From NCBI GenBank assembly GCA_950295325.1, contig OX485804.1:41168001-41232000 (forward strand): a DNA stretch of 64,000 nucleotides. Reading direction: 5' to 3'. The stretch comes from Polytrichum commune. Lineage: Eukaryota; Streptophyta; Polytrichopsida; Polytrichales; Polytrichaceae. Positions 1 through 12,410 of the stretch are shown here, in pieces. The position numbers were made by a program, and so were the translations under genes. Position 1 is the first letter of the stretch; each line of letters starts with the position of its first letter. The notes below the pieces were generated by a model. That model did no database searches and was not told where the DNA came from. It saw nothing but the letters and a program-made list of their open reading frames with translations.

Positions 1-35
1 GCATCAACACATGATGTGCATTTCGAGATGTCCAT

Positions 36-2860
36 TCAGGCTGCAACTTTTGTCACACTTTGTCGATTATGAGGCCTCAACAATGCACTGGGATCAGCAA
101 CCTCAGGTAAAGTGGGAGTGATGCCTCCTGGATTGAGTGGAAACAGTACTTTGTAGTACCCATACATGATGGCATCCATATCGCATGTTGATGCAACACC
201 AGGAATCTGTGCGAATCACAGGACAAAACTTTAATGTGAAAGCAAGGGGGGAAAACAAATAATAAACTACAAGATTGCTGTTGTGGCGTTTTCCACATAC
301 TGGCACAAAAGAGCAATCTGTAAGCTTCTAGACAGAGAACATCCAATCGCCTTATTAGAAACTCAGAAATCATATGCTAGGGTCTCATGGATTTTGGATG
401 TAAATGACCTAAATGTGAAAGCAGGGGGAAAAACATATAACAAGACTACAAGGAGAACATAGATTGCTGTTGAGACATTTGACACCTACTGGTAGTGAGA
501 GGAACCTGCAAGATTCTATACTGAAAACAACCAATTGCCTTATCGGAAACTTACAAATCAAATGCTATGGTCTCATGAATTCTTGATTTAAATGAACTAT
601 AAAGTGGTCAGAGTTGCCTAAAATCACCAATCTCTGTTGCTCTCGATCCTTATATCTATCTAAACTTTAAAGACAAGAATGGCCAAACCTGGTATATGTT
701 GCACATGTAACCATGTAGGTGATGGTACTCTGAGAGTTTCTGCTTCGAGCACTTGAACAAGATTTGGTACACCGGGTCAAAACGGAAAAGAGTTGTAAAA
801 AGGCGAACATCAGCGAGACTTAAGGCATCGCCGCACAGATACCGTGAGGTCGATAGATGCTCCTCCACCTTATCAAGTGTAGCAAACAGGTTCTTAACTG
901 CAGAATCATATGCATCCTGGCTCTGTGCAAATCCACACCTGCAAGAACATGTTTCTATAGATTTTATATACTTTCTACGGAAATTATATAAACATTTCTA
1001 TAATCTGCAAATATTTTATGCAAATGGCCACGGTGGAATTCTCTGCCACGAGCATCACGAACAAATTCCACAATGAAATGCTGATAAAGGCCACCGACTG
1101 AGTACTAAGCACTAGATGCGAGAAAGAAGAAACAAAGTACAAGCTCCTCACCTGTAAACTCCATTGTTGATATTAGGGTAAATGATTTCGTTCCATTTGT
1201 CAATATCTGCCTTCAAATGAGGAGGAGACAAGTCGAGATCCGGATTCTTGGCGAATTCATTGAAATCTGAATTTAAAATCTCAATAATGTCTGCACTCTC
1301 ATTATTCACCACTTTCTTTTGCAAAGAATCCCACAGCATCGGCACCGTAGAGCGGCCATTATAACCTCCCTCTTGGGACCGGTACACATCCATCAGCTTT
1401 TTCTGACCACTTGCTCTGTCAGCTGTTGGACTCAATCGATTCTGAACAACACCAAGCATCCTTGGGTCAAAAATCTGATGCATTTAGACTGCTGCAGCAT
1501 TGATATTATCAAATGGGCAGTAGTTGTGGAAACGACAACTGATTGAAGACGGAGGAATGTTAATAAATGCAGCAAACCAGCTGACCTCGAGCCTTTGAGG
1601 CGGCTGTTGCGTGAATTCCCACAAACCAGTGCTTCCGGGCACAGTGACGGAAATCGGAACCGCATCACCCAGCCCTTTCAAAGCGTGCACTATTGCGGTT
1701 CTGCACATCAACCCCGATTCTTTTTCCATCATGTGATACATACACAGCCTCTCTATTCTGGTATAATTTTCTGCCGAAATTGAAGAAACAGTGCAATGAG
1801 ACCATCACCCAACCACCCAATCACCCATACCAAGCATATGAGGAATTCAAATGAAGCTAACCTAACCCAGGTTCAGGGGTTCCCGAAACCCTGGCACAAT
1901 GGACCGTTCTGTGCTGTCAACACTGCAAAGTGCTGCTACATAGAACTCAAGGAATCAGGATTGTAGGGTGACAAACGGATAGCTAATGGATGCCTTAACC
2001 CAAAGGACTGGAAAACTTATTTCATCTTATAGTTCACAAGATTGAACGGCCTGTCAGGTCTTTCAGAATAAGAGACGTGGCTTTCCTCTTCAACTTTCTT
2101 GATGTGTACACAAGTAGGGTGACAGACGGATAGCTAATGGATGGCTTAACCCAAAGGGCTGAGTCTGGAGCCCTTAGACAAGCAAGTGCCACATAGAGAC
2201 GGAATTGCCCGGATTTGGCACAATTAAATGCGAACTTGTTTCATATTACGTTTCACAAAATTGAACGGCAGGCAGGCCTCAGCGCCTTGGAATTGAGGAA
2301 TGTGGATTTCCTCTTCAACTTTCTTGGTGCGCACATAAGTAGGGTGGCAAACGGATAGCTAATCGATTAATGCCATAACCGAAAGGACCGAGTCTGGATG
2401 CTCACCTGTGAGCCCATGGGCAAGCAAGTGCCACATAGAGATGGAATTGCCCGGATTTGGCAGAGGATGATGATACTCGACGTCGAAACTGGCTGGTAGG
2501 TCTTTTATACTCTTTGCTCTCACTCGGGGGTGCGAGCTGCGCCATCATTGTGAGCCACCCCATAGTCCAAACATCACGCACCACAGCCACAAGTGCCCCC
2601 GGCGGCAGGCTGCGACCCCACACATTCTGACCAATAAGCTTCACCAAATCGGCAGGACTCCAGCTGCTGCTGCTGCCGCTACTACCCTCTTCCCCAAATA
2701 TCTTGCACTGCACAATTCCTGCGGAATTCCTACCCTTCCCTTGATGGACTACCGCTCGTCTCCTGCCAATAACTGAGTTCTGTAGGAATGTGGTGTTGTG
2801 TGATGTGGATAAGGAGCAAGAAACCGCAGCGTGTCCGTGACCCGAGATGATGAGAGCCAT
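36..2860 (-). CDS. Xi-class glutathione transferase / glutathionyl-hydroquinone reductase, plastid type, 5 exons
   Basis: Exons on the minus strand: 2860-2406, 1700-1586, 1474-1152, 938-689, 206-36. All introns are GT-AG and the joined frame is open for 437 residues. The family reduces glutathionyl-(hydro)quinones and mixed disulfides with glutathione. The active-site motif CPWAHR (Cys about residue 147) straddles the first splice junction, as Arg152 is completed by exon 2. Further family blocks are TVPMLWD and NNESADIIEILN in the thioredoxin-like part, NNGVYRCGFAQSQ at the exon 3/4 join, and YLCGDALSLADVRLF plus HLHGYM in the helical domain. The last exon gives IPGVASTCDMDAI and LNPGGITPTLP before the stop. 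About 110 residues before the conserved domain are Ser/Arg-rich and look like a chloroplast transit peptide (inference). The start is the first ATG of the open frame. Introns 1 and 4 carry tandem duplications. The gene is head to head with DDB2. Confidence 0.93.
233..595. repeat. Two-copy tandem duplication in intron 4 of the glutathione transferase gene
   Basis: Units of about 179 bp start at 233 and 412. Both run through AATGTGAAAGC, an A-rich stretch, a shared 'aaccaattgcctta'-like segment and 'tggtctcatg'. They are clearly diverged, so the duplication is old. Confidence 0.8.
1963..2466. repeat. Triplicated segment spanning intron 1 and the end of exon 1 of the glutathione transferase gene
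   Basis: Units begin with GTAGGGTG and 'acggatagctaat' at 1963, 2114 and 2339. The third unit runs into real exon 1. The second contains a decayed copy of the exon end at about 2155-2223. The first lacks the exon piece. Shared blocks include 'cctcttcaactttcttg' and 'ttgaacggc'. Confidence 0.9.
2155..2223 (-). pseudogene. Decayed duplicate of the exon 1 end (active-site exon) inside intron 1
   Basis: On the minus strand this stretch reads AKSGQFRLYVALACLRAP, against AKSGQFHLYVALACPWAHR at the true exon end (2406-2465). The Pro-Trp-Ala-His of the active site and the GTGAGC splice donor are lost through substitutions and a small deletion, so it cannot act as an alternative exon end. Confidence 0.85.
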
Positions 2861-3831
2861 GTCAAACTCTCAATCCGGGAGCCACTCTACTCAGAGAACA
2901 AGAATTCGGGGACTTTTCGCATGGAGAAAAATCCCAAGCATGTCTTTAGAGCTCACGTTTGAAGCTCAATTGGGCTAAGTTAAATGGATGATTGCTGCTT
3001 GCCACATCTCTTAGTTGACCATGTCCCGTGATTCCCTCCTTACATCCATACTGTCCAGAAAAGAAGTCTAGGTCATGCAAGATAGAAGAGATTTTTCACA
3101 TCCCCATCAAGAATGCTCACATGCTAGTTCTTAACTTATTCTTAAGGGTAGGCATCCAGTTTGATATCCATAAGACCAACATCAGAGATTTGACGGACAA
3201 CTACTTAAAGAAAAGGGACAACCTAGCCTAGGCTGGCACGACAGGGTTTAGTGTCTATGGAACGATAGCCTATAAAGGGTTTGATATGCGATAGTAGGCA
3301 TGAAATGGAGGCGGATGAAGAAGGCGTCCGTGTAGGTAACAAGTGGCGCCCAGCAAGTACACGACGTCGACCACCCCGCACTTCGAGCCCCGAATGACCT
3401 TTTTGCCGCTGATAACTGTCCTATTCATAGCTCGAGTCAATGAAAGCCCTACCATTAAATTATTTTATTGTTCATCTCGTCGTCTTGTACGCGTACTCCA
3501 TCCAGTTCTAATTTAACTTACCTGTAAGGTTTAAGGAAGTTATGTCAAGAACAAGAAATATTTTCCCGGATTTTGTGCATGTATTTGGAGCTGAAATTCT
3601 TTAAAAACAAAAGTTTGGGTAAGCCGCCGCCTCCACATTCACCATCTTCATCTTCACCTTCACTCTTCTTGATATTCACACCTGTGCGACTGCCGTCGGT
3701 GACCTGCCTCCAAAGGTTTGTTCCTCGGATGTTTACTTTCTGTGCAATGTTCGTGGAAACGTTACCTTAGCTTGATGTTTACCAATCCTGTCCATTTTCT
3801 CTGCAATTTCAGATAGAATCGTCTTGAAATC
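2861..3831. promoter_or_regulatory. Head-to-head intergenic region between the glutathione transferase and DDB2 genes
   Basis: This stretch of 971 bp separates two divergent start codons and so must hold both promoters and 5' UTRs. I see no conserved element I can name. The DDB2 side is pyrimidine-rich (about 3620-3670), which would fit a plant 5' leader. No credible ORF lies here. Confidence 0.5.
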
Positions 3832-6800
3832 ATGTCAAGGATGGCTTTGCGGAAGCGCATGATGGTGGTGGAAAGAGACAGCGACAGTGAGGAGTCTCCT
3901 GATGATGATGATGCGGAGGAAGAAGAGGAGAAGGATGTTTCGGAGGTTGAAGAAGAAGAAGACGAAGCAGAAGCAGAAGTAGAAGAGGAAGAAGAAGTAG
4001 TGCCAAAGTCGAAGAAGAGTCGCATTATCATCAGTCTGAAAGGCCAGAAAGTCTGCAAGGTGAGTTTTGTTGCCACTTTATCGTGAAAATTGGTTATTAA
4101 TGTGATCAATGCACGGTGGGTTATGCCAATTTTATCCTGAAAAGGGTTATAATGTGATCGCAAACTGACGGTGTGTTCCTCGTTACTTTGAGACAAAGAA
4201 GACGAATCTTCTTTTGTAGCACCTCCGACAGTTTGAGTGGTCATGCCAGGGATTCATTTTTTTGCATCTTTGAAAATGAGAGCTCCCATTTGAGACGACC
4301 GAGTGAAACCGGTGAATGTATTTTTGTTTTGATGTGATACACTGAAGGATGTAGGTATGTGCAAGAGCGTGAAATGTAGGATGTTATACATCACAGGTGC
4401 ACATGTAATTGAAATTTAGCACATGGAAGGTAGTTTATCATTTAGATGTACACGGAGAGAAAGAGAGCTGTTATAGCTCCTAAGCAATAATTTGGTTTGA
4501 ACAAGTTTGATAGTAAGAACTTTCATGTGCAATCCAAGGTTTGAACTAGGGGTGTCGGTGAGAAATGATGCCTCCTGACATGCATTGTTTTTAGATTGAG
4601 GGATATATTAAATGATGGCTTAGTTGGAAGAGGAAGATTCACATTTGACATGAATTGCTACGAGGGTTTTGAAAAGCTGGGAAATACATGACAAAAAAAA
4701 TTCTGGGGAATGTGATGACGATTGAAATAAATTAAATTCACCCTTGTGTTGTGCAGTCTAATTTTTCTTTTTTTCTTGCGTGCAGGTGTGTAAAGCCAAG
4801 GATCATCAAGCTGGTTTTGTGGGCTCTGTGTATCTCGATTGTCCCAACAAGCCTTGCTACCTATGCAAACAACCTGGTGTGAATCTTTATATCGTTCCTA
4901 TTAATGATATGAATCTTTTTTCAGTTTGATTTTAAGTAATACTTGAGGACCCCTGTCAGCTGCCCATATCATCAACAACACTTCAAACAAGTTGATTTCC
5001 TTAGTCTTATAATCATAAGAAACGTAACCTTATGCTTATTGTGAAAGTGTGCAACACTTGTTGCGGTGTTTAAAACACATTGGCAACTCGTCTTTTGCAT
5101 AGTAGATATCAGCAGAAAAATTGCAATATCTAATTACATTCCATTTTGCAGGTCACACAACACTTACGTGTCCACATAGGATTGCAAGTGAGCATGGAGT
5201 TGCTGCAGCTCCTTGCAGGCGGTCTTTAGGGCTTCTTGATTATGTTCATGAGCGCCAAATTCGTAATCATTTACCTTTGGTACGGACTTCCTGTTTGTGT
5301 TTCTGCTTCCCAAGTTTTGGGTAACTGCTTGAAGGAGATTTAGCTGTGTACTTTACTTCATATTATGGTCACATGCATAAAGCTAAGGGAGATGGACCTT
5401 ATTTGGTGATTGTTTGCTCTTTGCTACCTTATACTATTCATATTTACAAGGTGGAAATTTCTGTCCATCTGCAAATATATCTGAAGAAGCCAGGATCAAT
5501 CCCAGAAAGTTTCTAATCTCATATTGTTATGAATAATCAAAGTCCATTGACAGTGAGCCATAAGGTCACATAGGTCCCTCCCATCATATTGACTATTGAC
5601 CCTAGAATGGTTAACGAATATTGAGCACATAGTCCAATCTCTTTTGAAGTCATGTCTTTATGGTCTCCATTCTTAGATCTGCACCTAACCACCCACCACT
5701 TGAATATAGGCGTCCTGTAAGTAACCGAACTAGGCCCACTTGCCTTATATTATCAGAGTTATTTGTCTAATCAGTGACTTCTGCAACAGGTAAAGCTTCC
5801 ACAAGTAATCCCCAATAAAGTGGACAGTGCAATAATTCGACTGCATAGTCGGCGCGTGACACACTTGGAGTTCCATCCTACAAAGGATAATATCATCATA
5901 TCTGGTGATAAGGTCAGGAAGCTTTTCTTATTGAAAAGATCAATATTATAGGGTGTAATCATTACAACAGCCTCATGGGGTTAGGATGTAAGGGTTCTTC
6001 AGCCAGACTGGCCTGTTGTAGTGTACTTCAACATTGTGAAATGAAATTAATAGGTTTTTGCTTTGGTGGTGGTGTAACAGAAGGGCCAAATAGGGATTTG
6101 GGACTTTGAAAAGGTGTTCAACAAAGTTGTACATGAGCATATACACTCATGCCTGGTCAACAACATCAAGTACGCAATTTCATTAAAACACAAACCTGGT
6201 GCTGTATGCTGACAAGTGAATGTGTTCTAGGTCTTTGAGCTGCAATTTTTTTCCTGGAAGCAATGTGTAAATGGGATACCTTGATAATTCCCTTTATGTA
6301 ATCTGAAAGTTGTTTGTCGTGAATGGTGACAAAGGTCAATACATGTTATCAGCAGGTATTTTGGTCCTTTATTGCCACAGAGAACAATATTGATATATAA
6401 TCAGGAGTTGGGTACAGTACAAGTTGGTTGCTAACTAACAACTATGTATCTTTGGTGCATTCAGGTTCCACCCATGGCAGGATGGCATGATGTATACTGC
6501 ATCTTCAGATGGAAAGCTTTGCTTCACAGATCTAGAGTCAGGGATGCCTGCGGAAGTCCTTGATTTGAATCCTGATGGTTGGGCGGTACGTTGTTTCTGT
6601 AACCTGGCACCTATACATATTGCAAAACATCACATGCAACTAGACTTTCAAATACCTCTCTGCTGGCTGTGATTTAATTCGATTGTCTAATTCACAGGGT
6701 CCATCAACATGGCGAATGATATATGCAATGGACGTCAACACTCAGAGGGACTTGGCACTAGCTGCAGACAACTTTGGCTTCCTTTATCAGTAGAGCTTCT

Positions 6801-8920
6801 AACTCACATTCCTGTTTCTTGCATAGTCATATATATATCTCATGTGTTTCTTATTTCATGATGGGTTGGCCCGCATTTCCCGATAGATGTCAACACAACA
6901 TGTGATAAAAAGATCTTCAGATCATCAAAAGCCTGTAATGGTTCCGTAAGTTTTATCTCATTTTTATAGGCTCTTACAGACTAGGTCAAAGATATTTATC
7001 CTTGCAGAGCCTGGCTTCTGAGAGGTTACAGTATTGGTTAATAAAATGGTGGGTGCTAATAAAATTATAATGCTACAACAGGCTTGATACACGGGCAAAC
7101 AAGGAAATAGGGAAACCTACAGCAGTTCACAAAAAGGGTACCAAGGTGGTGGGTTTACACTGTCATCCCATTGAGCCAGACCTTTTTCTCACGTGCGGAA
7201 ATGATCACATGGTATACTACTTGCTGACTATGATGCTAAATTTGATGCATGCAAGTGGAAGTATAGTCATGATGTTGTTGATGCTGTATTGATTGTAAAT
7301 ATATAGGTACTTAGCATTTATTGCAAGATGAAAACTTAGGTCAGATCACTGAACTAAAATGGTAATTTGTTTGTTGGCCACCCAGGCAAGGTTATGGGAC
7401 ATGAGGATGTTGGGGATTGATAATTGCTTGGCAGAGCTTCCGCATCCTCGGGTGGTGACAGCAGCGTATTTTTCCCCGGTAACCGGGAACAAAATTATGT
7501 CTACCTGCCAAGACAATCGGATTCGCATTTGGGACAACGTTTGTAGTGATTTATCTGAACCAAGCCGTGAAATTGTCCACAGCCACGATTTCAATCGGTA
7601 CCTTACGAGCTTCAAAGCAGAATGGGATCCTAAGGATCCATCTGAGTGCCTGGCTGTGATTGGGCGATACATTAGTGATGATATTAATGGGGTTGCATTG
7701 CATCCTATCGATTTCATTGATGTCAGCAATGGAAGGCTTGTGGAGAATGTCTTTGATCAGAGTATCACAACCATTTGCCCAGTCAACAAATTGCATCCCA
7801 GGCTTGATTTAATGGCCACTGGAAGCTCCAGGTGATTTCCCACATTTGTTCTGCAAACCAGACTTTATCAATTGGATTTTGGAACTTATGTGCCTTTGTT
7901 TGTTTACATTTTGAAGCAATTCAATGTGTGGAGGTTGTGTAACATTCATGATATCTACATCTTTAATCCCTCATCATTCCAATAAACATCTAGGATTTAA
8001 GTGATAAGTAAATCTATTAGTGATAGTGAAATTGTGCATGTAGTTCTATTGGCGAGCCTTATGATATATATGGCAGAAAACTAGCCTTGGATGTAAACTA
8101 CATCTTTTGTTGTAACAAGACTTTGATACGTGTAGATTGTGTTTTGATGAAAAGTACACATTTAGAGTGGTGTTCCAATACATTGCATCTGAAAGTATGT
8201 ATAATTAGGGTTCCCACCATATGCTTCTAGTTGTTGTTCCCCCAAATACTTTCTTTTGCATTGTGCATGTATCGATGGCCCAAACAATATGCATTATTAC
8301 TTTCGGACCAATCATAAGTCCAGATTTACTTGAATCATAGGTTTAGGGCAGCAGAGGTGTCCAAGGGACACAATTGCAGCGGTTATTTGGGGCATAACAT
8401 GGGTCCCCTTTCCTACTATAGTACATTGCATAGGCCTTTTGTGCTTTTGAAAACTTAAAAGCTTTTGTACAGGCCTTACAAATTCTCTTTACTCTCAAAG
8501 GATGTTACATGGGTAGATTCAATTAAACCTTTCACTGATTTGTGTTGTGATATACGATTAATTGGTGACAGGTCATTATTTATATGGAGACCAAAGGATG
8601 ATATGGAGGTTGATGAGAGTGAAGCAACCACCACGGTTACAAAGGAAACCAAGGTTCAAGTTTATGAGGCGGATGGTGGGAAGGCGGGAAGAGCGAAAGG
8701 CAAGAAGGGCGACAATGATGATGATGACTTTGATTTTGTCAAGAAAAAAGTTAAAGGTAAGATGAGCAGCGAAGGTCCTTCTGCAGTGGCAAAAGAGAAA
8801 GGTAAAAAGAAAAGCAAGGGTGATAGTGATGAGGATGATGACTTTACATTGTCGGAATTTCGATGGAAAGGACCAGGCTCTTCTACTGAAAAAAGTACGC
8901 GATTGCGACGTAAGAGTTGA
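3832..8920 (+). CDS. DDB2: DNA damage-binding protein 2 (WD40 subunit of UV-DDB), 10 exons
   Basis: Exons: 3832-4059, 4786-4876, 5152-5279, 5790-5912, 6081-6169, 6465-6585, 6698-6789, 7082-7211, 7386-7831, 8572-8920. All junctions are GT-AG and the joined frame encodes 598 residues. DDB2 binds UV photoproducts and docks on DDB1-CUL4 ubiquitin ligase in the nucleus. The N-terminus (about residues 15-56) is a long Asp/Glu run. It is followed by a CCHC zinc knuckle (Cys100, Cys103, His108, Cys113) as in plant DDB2. WD40 repeats follow, with [47 protein letters not shown] and [11 protein letters not shown]. The WDMR at 338-341 is the WDxR (DXR) motif expected for DDB1 contact. HPIDFID and [11 protein letters not shown] close the propeller. 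The tail has two acidic-Phe blocks (DDDDFDF, EDDDFTL) among Lys runs. The start has a second in-frame ATG at 3841. Intron 3 carries a dispersed repeat. Confidence 0.96.
5530..5745 (+). repeat. Dispersed repeat family 1, copy A (DDB2 intron 3)
   Basis: It contains 'ggtcacataggtccctccca', 'tagaatggttaac' and the family core AGCACATAGTCCAATCTC at 5623-5641. The same order of blocks recurs at about 9.95, 16.3, 30.2 and 34.9 kb, always on the plus strand. Confidence 0.8.
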
Positions 8921-11180
8921 AAAATGTTGGAAAACTACCAGAAATGAGGAGTCAGGATGATTGTTGCAAAATTTGGAAGATCAAGGTCATGCTGCGGTGT
9001 AGTTAGACACAATTTTTTCCTGATTGATGGGAGGTATGAACTGGAGTTTTAGCTTTGGTGAGCTTGATTTGAAAAACTTCACTGATTCACACAGATTCTT
9101 GAGTTCAAGCTTGTCACAGAAGCCAGGGGAAGTAATTATTTTTATCAAAGAGCCAACTCATGGCCATAGTGGTATGTCAAAGGATTGCCTCTTGAAAATC
9201 AACTGAGTTTTCACGAGTGCACTTTCTACTTGATTCACCAATTGCAAACCAACAAATCTCACACACTGATCATGAAAGACATGATGCACAGGTGCATCCA
9301 GGTTAAACAAGCAGCCACAATTGCAATTTTGCCTTGGATGCTCTGGCAATTGTAAATTTGCTCCATCCATGCAGACTTTGCAAGCGATGTTGTCATTATC
9401 TTAGGGCAAAATGTGCAAAAGAGAATTGGAAGATAGTTGTGTCTCTTCTTTGCAGTCTTGATGTCCTGTAGCGGTGGCTATTTTCACAAAGCCATTTTGT
9501 GCTACACCGCAACACATGTTATCTGATAGAAGCAGCAGTATTCAGTTTGCCAAAGTGAGTTTGTGCTTTGTGTATGCTGTTGATCCCCATCTTCAACACA
9601 GGATATCCGAATGCGTCGCCAGTGACATAAGAGGTGTGTCATTCACTCATGAATTTGACTTAGCATGTCTAGGTTTAGCTCTCAAGTGATGCACACACTG
9701 CTCTCAATTTGTAGTTTTCTTAAACAAGCTCTTTCAATTCTACAAAAAAATACTAGGGTGTGTGAGTGTTGCATGGTTCATTTTTCATGTGCTCCAATTC
9801 CTACTGATTAAATTTACTCAATGAAACTTGACTTGCATTAGAAATTTTTTGATAAGCATCAGCGAAAACTGGATTTAAATCAAACCTTCCATGGTTTTGT
9901 TAAGGTTATCAAAAAGTGCACCTTTGTTGATTTCGTAATTGAATAGAAAGGTCCTCACAATCACGTTCACTATTAACTGTGGAGTGGTTAAATTAAATTT
10001 GAAGATGTAGTCCAATCTCGTTTAAACATGGGTCTTCATGGTTCATGTTGTCTGATCCTCACCAAAGCACACACCAATCAAAAACTCGATGTCTGATTAA
10101 GAACATTTAACAAATAACACATGCATACCTTAGCTCTCACATCACTCCATTCATTCTTGGAGATCAATCACCAAGCTATGTTTTCTTATTAAAATCTCTT
10201 CCACCTACTTACCCCTGCCTCTTCCTTTCCTACCACTCCCACTTTCGGTAGCTCTTGCCATAATCACAAAAACATAAAGGCCTTCAAACTCTTCAAACTC
10301 TTCTTCATTGCAATGCAAGGGTGGGTGGGAATTTTCCTTAGACTCCTTCAACTTCTTTTTCCAACATTCAAACTTGTAACAAAGTACTTGCTTGCATGGT
10401 AAAGTACATTTGTTTTCAAGCATACGTATGTGCATGGTGAGGTGCCCATAGGTTGTGCTTTTCTGAGTTGCTTTGGATTAAGTTGCTTTGCAAGAATGTA
10501 TATCATACCTAGGGATTCTATTTTCCAATGATATCCAACAATAAGGATTTGAGTATGAATGTCTCATAAATTGGAAGTTCAAGCAAACACCCTTTTCTTC
10601 ATTACAAAGCATATGTTACATTACTATAACAACTATGGAGTACTTAAGCACCTTTCACACCAAGTGGTTGGCTAGGGTTAAAATGTTAAGGTAACACCAA
10701 CTTATCATAGACGTTTAATTTTTGAACTTCCTCCCCATTGTGGTAACGCCAAAGTTAGCAAGCATTATTCTATTTCTTCACGTGAAAGCATGTGTTAAGT
10801 GAAATGTTAACTTATGGTAACCTTAAGAGGTAAAATCATATGAAGTGTTCACACGCCTTGCCTGGAGGTCAAAGAAGGTTGGCAACAGTGTGCCCGAAAA
10901 GTTGTGTTTCTTTCACAAATTAAAATTACCACAAGTACCGAATTGCATTCTGTAGAACACAGAGTCGCAGAGTACCGAACTGCACTTCGTAGAGTGAAAG
11001 AAAGAAAGAATAATTGTCATTCAAGGACTCACGTCTAGGAACTTCAGTTGTGTGCAAAATTTCAATTCGTAATTCAACTACCAGAATCACTAGTCGAGAG
11101 ACTGCGACACTGTGCTAAATATGCAGTCTCATGCGGTGCAGAAGCTTATATCCAGTATGAACCCGGTGATGTTATATGAT
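8921..11180. other. DDB2 3' flank and gene-free DNA
   Basis: The DDB2 3' UTR should occupy the first few hundred bases. Short frames at 9024-9206, 9474-9689 and 10205-10435 have no family features. A dispersed repeat copy lies at 9948-10110, and a two-copy 35-bp tandem starting AGTACCGAA lies at 10938-10996. Confidence 0.6.
9948..10110 (+). repeat. Dispersed repeat family 1, copy B
   Basis: This is the most diverged copy. It keeps 'gtagtccaatctcgtttaaaca' at about 10006-10028 and the downstream 'tgtctgatta' block, aligning with copies A and C. Confidence 0.65.
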
Positions 11181-11305
11181 AGACTCTCATAGAATTTTGG
11201 TTCCCTTCTCTATAGCGCTAACAAGTTCAATATTCAATAATAAAGATTTGTGCTTCTATCCCATGTTTCTCATACGATGGCTTGCCAGTTGTAAAGAAGT
11301 CGAAT
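11181..11305. repeat. Left copy of a ~125-bp direct repeat bracketing the Harbinger relic
   Basis: It matches 12287-12410 along its length, with shared 'agaattttgg', 'aagatttg', 'tctcatac' and 'gttgtaaagaagtcgaat' type blocks and an estimated 75-80 percent identity by eye. Confidence 0.75.
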
Positions 11306-11702
11306 CCTATCTGCGCTGAAGACAAAAGCACTCCATACTTCGGACATGGAAGGACATATGAAGTACTTCATACTTCATATTTGTCTTTGTCTTTGTCTGT
11401 GTCGAAGATGGACGGCCGTGTTGTGAGCTTGGAAGAGGCTCTCGTGAACACTTCACTTTGTTCTCATGCTTGTGGAGATGATTCAATCTTCCATGAATTC
11501 ACTACAAAGCAATCCTCCATCCTTTCTTCCTGATTTCGGAATTGAAACTAAACTACATGTCCAACAATGCAATATCTGTTTGTGACAACAATCATTCACC
11601 AATATAGATTGTCTAGCAATTTGAAGATAGTATTGAGCATGGATCTAGGAGATTGGATGAAGGCCTTGCTACTACATAGTTTTCACATTTTGAGTTGACA
11701 GA

Positions 11703-12110
11703 ATCTATAAAAATCTAATCAAGTGGCCTAGAGGTCGTGAAAGGGAGAAGGTGAGGGGAGACTTCAAAGCCTGGTGCTGTTTGCCGAACATTCATGGTGC
11801 TATCGGTGGGACACATGTATATCCATCACAAGATCACCTGGTGTTTTCGCAGTTGACTGTTATGACTTCAAAATTGGCGGATATAGTATGGTGGCACCAG
11901 CAATCGTTGATTGCAACAAGAAATTTACAGATATGTTTGTTGGAATGCTTGGAAGCGTGAATGATTCTTGCATTCTCCGACTATTTGGATTGTATAGAAA
12001 GGCAACTTTGGAAGAATTATTTGATGTGAACATGGGTGTTCCTTGCATGGATGGATACACACCATACCTTCCAATTTGCATTCTCACCATTTGTGTTTGC
12101 AACCTTCATA
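11703..12110 (+). pseudogene. PIF/Harbinger (HARBI1-like) transposase fragment, frameshifted
   Basis: The first part (frame from 11751) reads LPNIHGAIGGTHVYPS, matching the GAIDGTHI block of DDE_Tnp_4 transposases but with the catalytic Asp replaced by Gly. After a frameshift near 11820-11850, the frame beginning at 11774 continues with YSMVAPAIVDCNKKFTDMF, then GMLGSVNDSCILRLFGLY, matching the YSI-x-QAVVD and GxPGSxHDSxxLRxS blocks. The second block has Asn where catalytic Asp is usual. It ends near GYTPYLPI. The rest of the transposase is missing, so it cannot be active. A HARBI1 domestication is unlikely given the lost Asp residues and the frameshift. Confidence 0.82.
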
Positions 12111-12286
12111 AATGTCATACCCATGACTTTGGTCAATCCAAAAATTGCGATTACCATGCCAGCTTCAATTCGATTCAATCTTTTATTTCTCATATTAAAA
12201 TACTCCAACTAAGTGTGTAGCAGCAGTGCTTGAGTTTTGGCATGCCTCTCTTCAATTTCCATATTTGTAATATGAATTCGATCAAT

Positions 12287-12410
12287 AGACTCTGCTAGAA
12301 TTTTGGAGTTCTTCTCTGTGGCACCAACAAGCTCAATCTTCAGTACCAAAGATTTGCGCTTTTGTCCGGAGTTTCCCATACAACAGCCTGTCGGTTGTGA
12401 AAAAGTCGAA
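12287..12410. repeat. Right copy of the direct repeat bracketing the Harbinger relic
   Basis: It is about 1.1 kb downstream of the left copy in the same orientation. On the minus strand, an open stretch over this copy reads KIELVGATEKNSKILAESID and continues to ALLLHT before a stop. This resembles the coiled C-terminus of the Myb-like second protein of Harbinger elements, but weakly. Confidence 0.7.

Noticed and set aside
3762-4244. Ser-rich 160-codon frame on the minus strand
   Set aside because: It is the antisense shadow of the Asp/Glu-rich first exon of DDB2.
7346-7796. Two minus-strand frames of 127 and 81 codons
   Set aside because: Antisense to the large WD40 exon of DDB2, which has clear family motifs on the plus strand.
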